Assembly: GCA_036365455.1 (NCBI GenBank)
Contig: JAWQUS010000020.1
Location: 2,205,001-2,269,000 of the forward strand
DNA from: Macrosoma leucophasiata
Lineage: Eukaryota; Arthropoda; Insecta; Lepidoptera; Hedylidae
Length of the DNA stretch: 64,000 nucleotides
Reading direction: 5' to 3'
Below the pieces are notes generated by a model that made no database searches, was not told where the DNA came from, and worked only from the letters and a program-made list of their open reading frames with translations. How positions within the stretch are numbered: position 1 is the first letter of the stretch; each line of letters begins with the position of its first letter. Shown in pieces: positions 51,855-61,041 of the stretch. Both the position numbers and the translations under genes were made by a program.

Positions 51855-52715
51855 ATAAATAAAATTGGAGTGTCTGTTTGTAATATAAAAATTACCGCTT
51901 TTTACTAAACGCCTATGTATGTATATGTACCACCAATACACGGTACATGTATATGTACCGTGTATTGGTGTTTTGGTATCAAAACAACATTTTTACATTT
52001 TTTTTTCCAAGATTATAATCTTGGAAACGGCTTGACCGATTTTGACCCCGCCAAACAGACAGACAGACAAGATACTAATCTTGGAAACGGCTTGACCGAT
52101 TTTGACCCCGCCAAACAGACAGACAGACAGACAAAAATTGTAAAAATGTTGTTTTGATACCAAAACACCAATACACCGATTTTGACGGGACTTTCACTGG
52201 CAGATAGCTGATGTGATAAGGAGTAACTTAGGCTACTTTTATCTCCATACATACATACATACATACATACCTACATACAAATAAGTAGAATTGTAGTGTA
52301 GTCGACTTTGACGGGACTTCCATGGGTAGGTAGCTGATGTAACAAGGAGTAACATAGGCTACCTTCTATCTCCATACATCCATACATTCATACATACCTA
52401 CATACAAATAAGAAGAATTGGAGTGTCTCCGATTTTGACGGGTCTTTCACTGGTAGATAGCTGATGTGATATGGATTGAGCTACTTGAGCTACTTTTATC
52501 TCCATACAACCATACATACATACATACATAACTACATACAAATACATAGAATTTGAGTGTCTCCTATTTTGACGGGACTTTCACTGGCAGATAGCTGATG
52601 TAATAAGGAGTAACTTACGCTACTTTTATACTAGCTGCGCCCACGACTTCGTCCGGGTAGATACTGAACAATCATATTTTTTCTCACGTAGACGAAGTCG
52701 CGGGCACAGTTAGTC
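51855..52715 (+). mobile_element. Rearranged Helitron-like element with tandem array
   Basis: Starts AATAAAATTGGAGTGTCTGT, as in the reversed element at 48030-48375. It then holds a perfect 40-bp hairpin (51931-51970), a 38-bp exact inverted repeat (51960-51997 with 52139-52176) and a duplicated 60-bp block containing GGAAACGGCTTGACCGATTT with (CAGA)n tails. After that come about 3.6 head-to-tail units of roughly 128 bp beginning TTTTGACGGGACTTTCACTG (52181, 52307, 52434, 52566). It ends with the mirrored CTAGCTGCGCCCACGACTTC terminal pair. Confidence 0.7.
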
Positions 52716-52967
52716 TTAAATAAAATAGTGAATACTTACATTTTTTCCACAACATTGCAAGGAAGTATCTCATGTAAGCGGAAAAGCTAGTTTTTAGCAA
52801 ATTCGTTTATTGTAAAAAGCGTTTGACAAAATAATTCGAATGGAGAGATTTGTATATCGAAATCAGGACTGTCCCGGCAGATTCGGAAGGGGTGGCAACT
52901 CTGTGCTAAGACTGTTTGAATATACAGGGGCTAGGGGATACCTTGTATATATATATATATATACAAA

Positions 52968-53007
<40 letters not shown>

Positions 53008-53889
53008 CAAATATGGGGATACCGTTCAGTATCTCCACCACGTCTGAGCTGAAAAGTCTGCGTCCTTACGGCAGCTGATCAAAATTTTCAAAAAACCGTC
53101 GTGATATATGCTTTATCTCCAACTCGTCGAAATTTTGAATGAACTTTTTTTCGATATATTTAACATCCTCTCAGAATATCCAGAATCCCCTCCCTCTTGA
53201 GCTGCCCGCTGTCTTACTACAACCCGCTGTTAATCCTGAAAGACTCGTTTTGAAGAACGCCTGATAGTGCTAAATATACATCTCGGAAGTTTGCTCCATA
53301 ATTTGCGCGTTCTAAGCATATATACGAACGCGATAACCGTACCGTTAACTCCTGCTATAAATGTCCAAATATTTTATTTGCCAGATCAAATTATTGACTA
53401 TTCTACGTATGCATACGTATCTTAATAAACAATACATTGAAACTGAGGAGAAATATCTCTAGAGGGAAGATATCGAAACGAATTTGGTGTTAGATATTCA
53501 AACAAGCTCTTTAGACAATGCACGGTTGATAATATGCTTGGAGCTCAACATGAATTTGTTCTCCTCTGCTAATATATGTGCAATTTTAAAGTAAATAATA
53601 CTCAACTTGGTACATTATCACACTAAGACGGTTTGGAAATTAAGTTATGGCCGAACGTTAATGCCGCAGGTTTTATAAAAATACATTACTTTGACTGTAA
53701 ATTGGCTAAGAATAGGGAAATATTTGGTTTTCCAAATGCGTCCAGTTCCAGTTAGTTACCTTAGTCCAGTGATTTTAAAACTTTTTGGGAGATATGGTCC
53801 AAAAACTAACCTTGGTTTCATTGTATTTTCACGGCGCTTTAATCGTACCACAGCCTATCGAAGATTAACTTTTATGAAATACCTACTAA
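52716..53889. other. norpA intron 2, TA microsatellite and unassigned DNA
   Basis: A TA dinucleotide tract with interruptions (TATATACAAATATATA) occupies 52945-53007. The rest holds no exon or family I recognise. A GTTTGCTCCATAATTTGCGC, CTAAGCATATATACGAACGC stretch near 53290 resembles the RT C-terminal block of LINEs, reversed and decayed. Confidence 0.45.
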
Positions 53890-54265
53890 TATCACTCGCT
53901 CACTTTAGCGGAAAGATGTCCACTGCTAGACAAATGCCTTCCCCTAAGTTACTCACAACAGTGTTGTGTTGTGACGCACAACACTGATAGGTTAGATTCG
54001 GGGAGAATACAGTGTTGCCCAAAATCGGTCTTGGTCTTGCAGTCTTGGTCTTGTTCTTGCATTTTTGCAAGACCAAGACCAAGAGCAAGACTACCTAATT
54101 TTAGCAAGACCAAGAACAAGACTGACGGTGCAAGATTTGAGCAAGACCACACTGCTCACGTTGGTCTCGCTCAAATCTTGCAAACAAGACCAAAACTGCA
54201 AGACCAAGACCGATTTTGGGCAACATACGCCATTATCACCTCGCTTGGCAGGTGGGTTGGTGATT
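53890..54265 (-). mobile_element. LINE 3' fragment, interrupted by a MITE
   Basis: GCGGAAAGATGTCCACTGCT, AGACAAATGCCTTCCCC on the + strand is the reversed LINE 3' end seen forward at 55290-55340. CGCCATTATCACCTCGCTTG, GCAGGTGGGTTGGTGAT after the insertion continues the same LINE (compare reversed 55200-55260). Confidence 0.6.
54011..54224. mobile_element. CAAGAC-rich inverted-repeat element
   Basis: GTTGCCCAAAATCGGTCTTG, GTCTTGCAGT at the left is mirrored by ACTGCAAGACCAAGACCGAT, TTTGGGCAAC at the right. The 214-bp interior is almost entirely CAAGAC/CAAGAA hexamers and their complement GTCTTG. ATAC flanks both sides (54007-54010, 54225-54228), and the surrounding LINE reads continuously if the element and one ATAC are removed. 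Long open frames here result from the hexamer repeat. Confidence 0.8.
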
Positions 54266-54542
54266 TTTTTTAATGTAAGGAAGGTGGCAAACAAGCTTGC
54301 AGATCACATTGATGTTAAGCGATGACTGCAGTCTATAGGCGTCTACACAAAAACCAGAGGTCAAAATGCAGATGCGTGGCCACTTCTGAGACCTAACTTG
54401 TTCTGTCTCTGGGATAGTTATTACGGGACCATATATTACCGTCTAACCGGAACACGATAGTGAACACTACCATTTGGCGGCAGATAGATTAGGTATTGCG
54501 GTAGTGTTTACGCCCTCGAGTCGCGGCACTGGAACCACCAGT
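54263..54542 (-). mobile_element. SINE-like family A, near full length
   Basis: Poly-T then TGTAAGGAAGGTGGCAAACA to GGCACTGGAACCACCAGT; about 280 bp on the minus strand. It has a GGATAGTTATTACGGGACC variant in the centre shared with the 27145 and 33262 copies, suggesting a subfamily. Confidence 0.75.
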
Positions 54543-54544
54543 CG

Positions 54545-55350
54545 AAGTTGCCCACCCCGCATTGTTATATAAATTTACTCCCTCCTGTTGCAATGGTTTG
54601 ACCGTCAGTGTTCGGTTGGCTGCACTAGCTGGAAGAATTCTTCTTCACAAGTGGGCAGAAAGGTTTGTTACGTCCCAACGCCAGACGTACATAGATTGAT
54701 AACGCGCATTTATTATTCCTACTCCCGTGATAGAGTTTGTAACATTATTTACTTACATAAAAGAAAGTACAAAAATCTTCAGAAAGTTACTATTAAAGAA
54801 ACGACATATAAGATAGACGTCTTGAAGGTTCCACGTGCCTACGGTGTTCTGAATCCAATTTCCGAGCCATCCTGCATACGACATACACGTCACATTTCCA
54901 AGTCAACGATTGTTCTAGATGCGTATTTTCAAAATCATACCAACATTTACACAATGTTGTGTTGATCGGCAAATTGTTGTGGTACCTACCTACCACTAAC
55001 TATAGCCAATTTGATGTGATAAGACGTTACTTATATTCAAATAAGCCTAATAGTTTTACTGAGTCTAAACTTATTGACCACTATCTCAGGGCAAAGTCGG
55101 GGAGGATCCCACCAGCTTTTGTGGATGAGAACTCTTCCACTAGTACTGACAGTCAACCGAACAATGGTGCTCAAGCTTCGAATGGTAATTAGGGCGATAG
55201 AAATTGCATTGCGATCGCCAATCTGCTTGCCAAGTGTTGCGATTATGCCATATTCTCCCCTAAACGCGCACAACTCTGTTGTCTTTGGGAAAGGGTTTTG
55301 TCCAGCTGTGGATTTCTTTCGGCTGAAGTGTGTATCTGAAGTCGAATTGT
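54545..55350. mobile_element. LINE fragments in both orientations
   Basis: 54583-54640 (TGGTTTGACCGTCAGTGTTC, GGTTGGCTGCACTAGC) is reversed LINE sequence. 55075-55350 is forward LINE 3' sequence (ACTAGTACTGACAGTCAACC, GGAAAGGGTTTTGTCCAGCT, TTTCGGCTGAAG). Between them an open frame of 125 codons (54588-54965) shows no motif I recognise and has no splice or start support. Confidence 0.5.
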
Positions 55351-56232
55351 TTTAAATACTATTATTATTATATTATTATTTTGTATATTATTTTGTCTAG
55401 ATTCATTCTATTAAATTTCAAAGAAGACCAAGTTCAATGAAGGTTTGGCGATTCTATGTGTTGTTGCCAATGTTGAAGGTTCTTGCGTGTTCATTAATTG
55501 AGAATCGAAATGAGAAGTCCATGTTGGTGATCACCATATAATGCGGATTTAACACAGTTACATCGTAGCGGTTCATTTAGGCGGGTTGAGGTGCGAGTGC
55601 GCGGCACTAAGGTTATGGAACAACTGACGCGCCAACGATGTTTATATTATAACATTTAATAATGTTAAGCTGCAAAGGTAATCCCTAAACAAAAAACCTA
55701 TTCGTATTTATGTTAATCGTACACAACGCCTAAGATAAGTGTTAATCTGCGATGTCATTACATTTCTTCGAAAATGTAAGTACTGGTTTTCATGTACTTA
55801 GGTACTCAGCGACCCAGTAAGTGCATCCTGTAATGGTTCAGTCACCGAAAAAGTATTTTTTATATTAGTTTAGTCGTACCAGTAGTGTTGTCATGCGATC
55901 AATTTAGAAGTAGTTATGTTGTATGAATTAACCAACTTCCTTCAGTTCAACGCTTTAGGTAGGTACAAGTTTGGGTTGGAATTAAGTAGCGTTTGAAAAT
56001 ACGCGTGCTAGAGTGATTGCGGATATTGCGCTCCAGATGTAGGCAGGACGTTCATACAACAATTTCTTAGTGTTCCGCTTCCCGCATTACATGACGACCT
56101 TGGAATGGAAGATGAACTTCACGCCATTTTCATTATTAAAAGCTGTTTGAACTTCAAAATAGGCTGTTTCTAAACTGTCCATACGTACAGCATCCAATAA
56201 GAAATATTGCATATAGAACTTAGGGAGGAGAC
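55351..56232. other. norpA intron 2, end part
   Basis: Repeat-poor sequence without an exon. Together with 56233-56497 it precedes exon 3. No regulatory motif can be named. Confidence 0.4.
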
Positions 56233-56405
56233 TTCGGCTTATTTCGGGTCTGTAGAGCATTATCTCTTTCGCACCATGCCTATCTGACGTTTGTCGACCA
56301 TTTTGATCAAGTTTCGACCAATATCGGACTATCAGTGCTTACGTAGGCAGTGTACAGCAGAGATAACACTCTACGAAGTCGCAACTAGCCGATTGTCTCT
56401 TTCAC
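56233..56405 (+). repeat. Intronic duplicate before exon 3 (pairs with 58932)
   Basis: TCGGCTTATTTCGGGTCTGT, TTTGTCGACCATTTTGATCA and AACTAGCCGATTGTCTCTTT occur in the same order at 58932-59098. The copy ends 92 bp before the exon 3 acceptor. Confidence 0.75.
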
Positions 56406-56497
56406 AGGTATCGATATGGAATATTTCTTGATGAGCACTTGTACTTACCTACTGAGATTGTGCTAACATCTCGCTAACATATTTTTTTTTGTTTCAG

Positions 56498-56557
56498 GAT
56501 GGAGACGTCATCGAACTCTGCCAAGTGAGTGACGTGCGGTCTGGTGGAGTGCCAAAG
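56498..56557 (+). CDS. norpA: norpA-type phospholipase C beta, coding exon 3
   Basis: Twenty codons, DGDVIELCQVSDVRSGGVPK, bounded by TTTGTTTCAG| with a strong pyrimidine tract and AAG|GTAAGG. It continues the PH domain: the [ED]GDVIELCQVxDIRxG block is the hallmark that separates norpA from other PLC beta proteins, as I know the family. Phase 0 at both ends. GCTAACAT occurs twice upstream (56462, 56473) as branch-point candidates. At only 60 bp, with a 27-kb intron before it, correct splicing of this exon must be demanding. Confidence 0.92.
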
Positions 56558-56653
56558 GTAAGGAGACAAGTATCTACCTATAACATTGACTCCGTTTGTT
56601 TGTGTTCCGCGTCTACAGGTGTTATTCGAATTTTGTGAAATAAAAATAAAATT

Positions 56654-56895
56654 GCCTCAGTAGCCTAGTGGTAGCAGGCCACTACTACTACGCTGAGGTC
56701 CTGGGTTCGATTCCCGGGTCGGGGGATATTAGAGATAACGGTGTAAAATCCTTTATCTCTGGTTCTATTGAGATTTTTCTATTTTCTGGAAGTTTCCCAG
56801 TATCTCGAATATGGGCTAAAAACGTAACCAGCGAATCGTGGGTGTTTGCATGTATGATTGAATGCATGCATTTACCTCTGCCTAACCCTAGAAAA
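56654..56895 (+). mobile_element. tRNA-derived SINE, family C, forward copy
   Basis: Head GCCTCAGTAGCCTAGTGGTA (box A region) and GGGTTCGATTCCCGGGTCGG (box B), then GAGATAACGGTGTAAAATCC. It ends near CATTTACCTCTGCCTAACCC, short of the usual 3' end, and runs straight into a family A piece. It lies in intron 3, about 100 bp after exon 3. Confidence 0.75.
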
Positions 56896-57500
56896 CTGTA
56901 GTGGCAAACAAACATGGAGTTCACATTGTTCGTAGGTATGTGAATACTGCAACACTGCAACCTATAGACATCTACACAAAAACCCACGATGGTCCCAGTG
57001 CAGATGCGATGCCATCCCTAAAACCTAGTGTCTCAATGTGATGTTGTTTTTTTTTATGTCTGAAGGTTGACATACAAGCAAACGGGAGAACCCCATATTG
57101 TGACCTTGGGAACACCTCAGAGGGAAGTTCGTTCCACAATTTACACGTTCTGGGTAGGAACGAACGTGAAAACCGCACCGTTGAGCACTGCCAGGTGTCC
57201 AGTCGGTGAGGGAACTTCTCTCTTCGGCGGGTACTACGGTGTAGGAAAAGAGACGGTGGCACCATGTCCAACAGTTCAGCAGAGCACTCACCATTGTAGA
57301 GACGGTACAACACGCACAGACTCAAAATGTCTCTGCGCAGGCTCAGATGTTCGAGCCTGTCAGTAAGTCGAATCGTTAACAATACGAACGGCACGTTTTT
57401 GTAGGGAGTCAAGTGGACCAAGCTGGTATTTGGGGGCTTCGGCCCACAAATGAGAGCAGTATTCCAGATGGGGCCGCACTTGGGCCTTATAAAGCTATAG
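56896..57500 (-). pseudogene. Family A piece and LINE RT C-terminal remnant
   Basis: 56896-57035 is a minus-strand family A piece. From 57500 to 57045 the minus strand encodes the end of a CR1-like reverse transcriptase. First comes a remnant reading like KAQVRPxLEYCxxxWA (57420-57490, frame-broken), then a 149-codon frame (57421-56972) with RLEHLSLRRDILSLCVLYRL and the FLPRTCKLWNELPSEVFP block. The domain upstream of these motifs, including the catalytic YxDD, is absent. This matches the fragments at 11705 and 21721. Confidence 0.75.
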
Positions 57501-58582
57501 TATTCGTTTCTAAATACATTTTTCTTTCTTTCTTTCTTTTCTTTCTTTAGTTATTACCTCAGAGTACAGAGGTAGCACTAGTATAAAAGGCGAAGTCAAG
57601 CGTTTTTACATTGAATCATTGTTGCTTATTTTCCAACAATTCCGAGAAGTCTGCGGACAATTCGTTGTATGCTATCTCAGTTTGTTTAATAACATTTGTT
57701 TGCTAAACAAGAATGACTCCCAACTGTCACTCAACGCCCACTAGGTATAACTCATTCTGTTTGAAACACACGCACTATTAAAATTTCACTCTGTGATTAT
57801 GTTATAGGTATACCCATATATCTCGTAGTTAATGTATCGTATATTGTGCACAGATGTATGTAGCGTAATAAGACATAACAATCAAGTCGTGTTTGTTTGA
57901 CAATTATTATTAACGGATATATAGGTAGGGCAGACGCAGAGAATATGTAATAATACCTACTAGGTACGTTCGTATAGAATGGACACTTCGACGTCCCGCC
58001 CGATTTCTCCGCCTCACCCAACCTCCTCCCCTCTTATGGGAGACGTTTGGTATTCTCCATGTGCTACGCACGTGCACGTGTAAATACACGTCACTGATTG
58101 ATGCTGTGTAATAGAAACCAAATTAACACTATGGAATTTAGGCGGAGTGTCCGCGGTGTACCTGCTGTAAGTTTCTGGACTCTTATAACATACGTCTACC
58201 ACCGTTCCACATATCTATTAAAAATCCATTTATAAGGCTACCTATTAATTTACCTACAAACATAAAACAAAAAAGAAAAGAAATTTTTTAAAGAACTACA
58301 CACAACAAAAGCATCTGTTAATGCGAAATAATATAAAACAAAAACAAGAAAAACAAACTGAGTTAAAAAAATATTTTAACTTTTGCCGTGTTGACCACGA
58401 CAAAGGATGTTCATTGCAAAAACATAACTTTCAAACATAATAAACAAAGCTATAACTTGACCTACAAGGGGGATTAAACTTGAGAACTTAAGAGGCATAA
58501 TTAACCTTAATACTGGCAAATTGCCTTAATTTGGAATATCTCTCGTCTCAGATATTGAAGCGTTTTGTTTTTATTTCGACAG
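57501..58582. repeat. norpA intron 3, with duplicate of 29972
   Basis: 57936-58160 is the partner of 29972-30189 (CAGAGAATATGTAATAATAC, CCTCACCCAACCTCCTCCCC, GGCGGAGTGTCCGCGGTGT). TTTCTTTCTTTCTTTCTTTT lies near 57522. AGCATCTGTTAATGCGAAAT at 58311 is a family D SINE tail. The copy ends about 420 bp before exon 4. Confidence 0.6.
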
Positions 58583-58720
58583 GACTCGAAGCTAAACTTC
58601 AATCTGCTGAACAAACATGGGGATAGCTTGGAAGATAAGTCGCTTACGATCTGCAGTGGCACCGATTACATCAACATTAACTACCAGCACGTCGTCTGTC
58701 CTGATGCTGCCACAGCTAAG
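58583..58720 (+). CDS. norpA: norpA-type phospholipase C beta, coding exon 4
   Basis: Forty-six codons, beginning DSKLNFNLLNKHGDSLEDKS and ending VVCPDAATAK, bounded by ATTTCGACAG| and AAG|GTCAGT. The LTICSGTDYININYQH block completes the N-terminal PH domain of phospholipase C beta. The exon ends where a downstream exon should supply the start of the EF-hand region, which is not in the window. Exons 1-4 together give 123 residues with phase 0 junctions throughout, so any one or two could be skipped without a frameshift. The donor GTCAGT is weaker than the donors of exons 2 and 3. Confidence 0.92.
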
Positions 58721-59310
58721 GTCAGTCTGGAACTTTCTGGAAGGGATATCGATTTCGGGTGATCGTAGCACCCTTTCTTACGAGTTGGAAATGCCATTGC
58801 ATTCAGCCGACACTTTGGGGGCAGAGTCGAGATAATGAGGGACGTGGACCCTCTAAAACCACCTCGGTCCTGACTTCAGTGCAGAAAGGCGGGGGGGGGG
58901 GATTATATTGCACATCGACGAGGAAAGAAAGATCGGATAATTTCGGCTCTGCAGAGCGTTGCTTCTTTCCCACCCAACTTATGTGACATTTGTCGACCAC
59001 TTTGCTCAAGTTTTGACCAACACAGTACTAGTCGTGATTATGTAGGCAGAAAGCAGATAATGCTCTACGAGGTCGAAACTAGCCGATTGTCTCTTTCCTA
59101 AGCTCGATGTGCTTTATTTATTGAGGTACGGGTACTGTACATTCTGATGTACAGCCTGTCGTTTTATTGCCTTCTTATTTCGTTCTAGACTTTAGATAAT
59201 ATAAAAATGGTACTGAGAAAATTAATTCTTAGTTATTCACCACGTAGGTACTTGCCTGTATTCCAAATAAGTACCCAATTCATTTTTAGATATCATATGA
59301 TGACAATATA
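58721..59310. repeat. norpA intron 4, with duplicate of 56233
   Basis: 58932-59098 is the partner of 56233-56405. A G run of nine lies at about 58892-58900. No exon follows within the window. Confidence 0.55.
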
Positions 59311-59891
59311 CAATGTGTCCCAGGGATAAGTGACCGCCCTGCGTTTTTTGAATATTTGTACAAAATTAAGCAATATTAATTACCTTCTCTTATAAATAGC
59401 ATAATTACCTACTCTTATAAATATGGGACTTAGCGGCTTTGGTTTTTTTTAACGATTTTTTTACGATATTTCCTAAGTTTTTACATCTTTCTTCATTCTT
59501 TTTGTTGATTGATTAGCCGACATCATTGTTTACCAATTAAAATTATCAAACATAACTAAAATTTTAACGTGCTAAAACATTCATGTAAAAAAAGAAAAAA
59601 AATCATAGAAAATGAAGCTCTTTTTTCACTTTTTTTACTCTAAAAAATGTTTTATTTGTTGTGATAATTTTATTTGATAAACTATGAATTCGGCTAGTTA
59701 ATAAAAAAAAATTAATAAAGAATACGTCACGCGTATTTGCAAAAAAAAATAAAAAATCATTTAAAATAAACCAAAGCCGTTAAGTCCCATATTTATAAGA
59801 GTAGGTAATAATCCTTAATTTTATAAATAAAAAATAAAAAAAACTAATATTCTAAAAACGCCGGGCGGTCACTTATCCCTGGAACACATTG
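59311..59891. mobile_element. Long foldback element, 581 bp
   Basis: The left end CAATGTGTCCCAGGGATAAG, TGACCGCCC and the right end (reversed) CAATGTGTTCCAGGGATAAG, TGACCGCCC are inverted repeats. A second inner pair, ACTCTTATAAATATGGGACT, TAGCGGCTTTGG (about 59411-59445) against its mirror at about 59770-59807, shows that the arms span some 140 bp. TATA flanks both sides (59307-59310, 59892-59895). The A/T-rich middle (59450-59755) has no coding frame. Its class is unknown. Confidence 0.8.
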
Positions 59892-60370
59892 TATATAATT
59901 TCAGTTTTTAATTTCATGTGTTTATACCTATCTACACAGATACAAGAAGGTTAGTTCTTAGTAGGTACCATAGTAGTATTATTGTTCATTGCATTCATAT
60001 ACAAACAACAGTCAAATAGCTGTATTGTGTAAGCCAAAGTGAGATATAACTTGATGCTATAATTGTTTCTTCATTAGCAATAATTTGTATGACAATGCTC
60101 ACATCTCATTACACAGTGGAACTAATTTCTTGAAAACCAGACAACGCTTACATGACATTAAATGCTGATCCATAAATTATTGACTGTGTGGAAAATTTTC
60201 CAGAATTTTCTCGATCGTCTCCAACATTCACTGGATTTTAATGGTTCTGTTAACAGGAAAACTCGTTGGGTATTAGTACATCCTTTTTAATGGACTTAAT
60301 AACTTCTGTCGTGTAGTTAGGTATAAATGATCATTCTTCATAATTGTTAAACATGGCGTATACCTATACC
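59892..60370. other. norpA intron 4, no gene seen
   Basis: AT-rich intron sequence without a recognisable feature. Confidence 0.4.
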
Positions 60371-60490
60371 GCCTTATTCATAAACGAACATTAGATACGT
60401 TTTCAGTTGCATTGTCAAATGTGCAGGATAGAAAAAGACAAAGGAGAGATTAGCAACACTTTAGCTAAAATAAGTTTATGAATAAGGGAG
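60371..60490. mobile_element. Short MITE-like element, same family as 14125
   Basis: GCCTTATTCATAAACGAAC at the left is mirrored by AAGTTTATGAATAAGGGAG at the right. The interior words match 14125-14270 in reversed order. Confidence 0.65.
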
Positions 60491-60839
60491 ATAGAGACTA
60501 TTTCCAGGGAGGCACTGCATCAGATTGGCTACGGATTTGTATCTATTGTTAGATAATAATTGATTAAAATTAATTTAAAAATGTAATATTTGATCTGGGG
60601 GACTGCCTCGCCAATTCATGTATGTATATAAAATAAAGTAGACCCAGGTCTAAATTGATTAGTTAAATAATATTTTTCTTTGTTCATGCGATGACAATGT
60701 CTCACTTTATGTGAAAAATTACAATCTTAAGCATAACAAAAGACAGAAGATAATTTGAATTAAAAACAAAGAAGGTGGACAAAGGAATCAGCAATCATAA
60801 TAAATTGAGCCAGTACAAGAGTTTATTACCAGCTATTCT
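60491..60839. other. norpA intron 4, no gene seen
   Basis: CCAATTCATGTATGTATATAAAATAAAG at about 60612 looks like the tail of a retroposed sequence. No exon seen. Confidence 0.4.
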
Positions 60840-61041
60840 TTATTTATTATCATCATTTTATTTTTATTTATTTAAACTTTATTGCCACAATATAATACAT
60901 GGTGACAAATGGCGAACTTAACGCTAAAAGCGCTCTTTTCCAGTTAACCATCGGGAGTCTAGAGAGCTATCAGAGCGGCACAACAGTTACGGGAGAAAAT
61001 TTAAAAACAAAAGTATTACATAAGCTTAATATAATATATAA

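Noticed and set aside
53971..54325. Overlapping 100- and 86-codon frames rich in Gln, Asp, Lys and Thr
   Set aside because: They are translations of the CAAGAC hexamer repeat of the inverted-repeat element.
54588..54965. 125-codon open frame between LINE fragments
   Set aside because: No motif I can identify, and its start lies in LINE-derived sequence. Without transcript evidence it cannot be called a gene.
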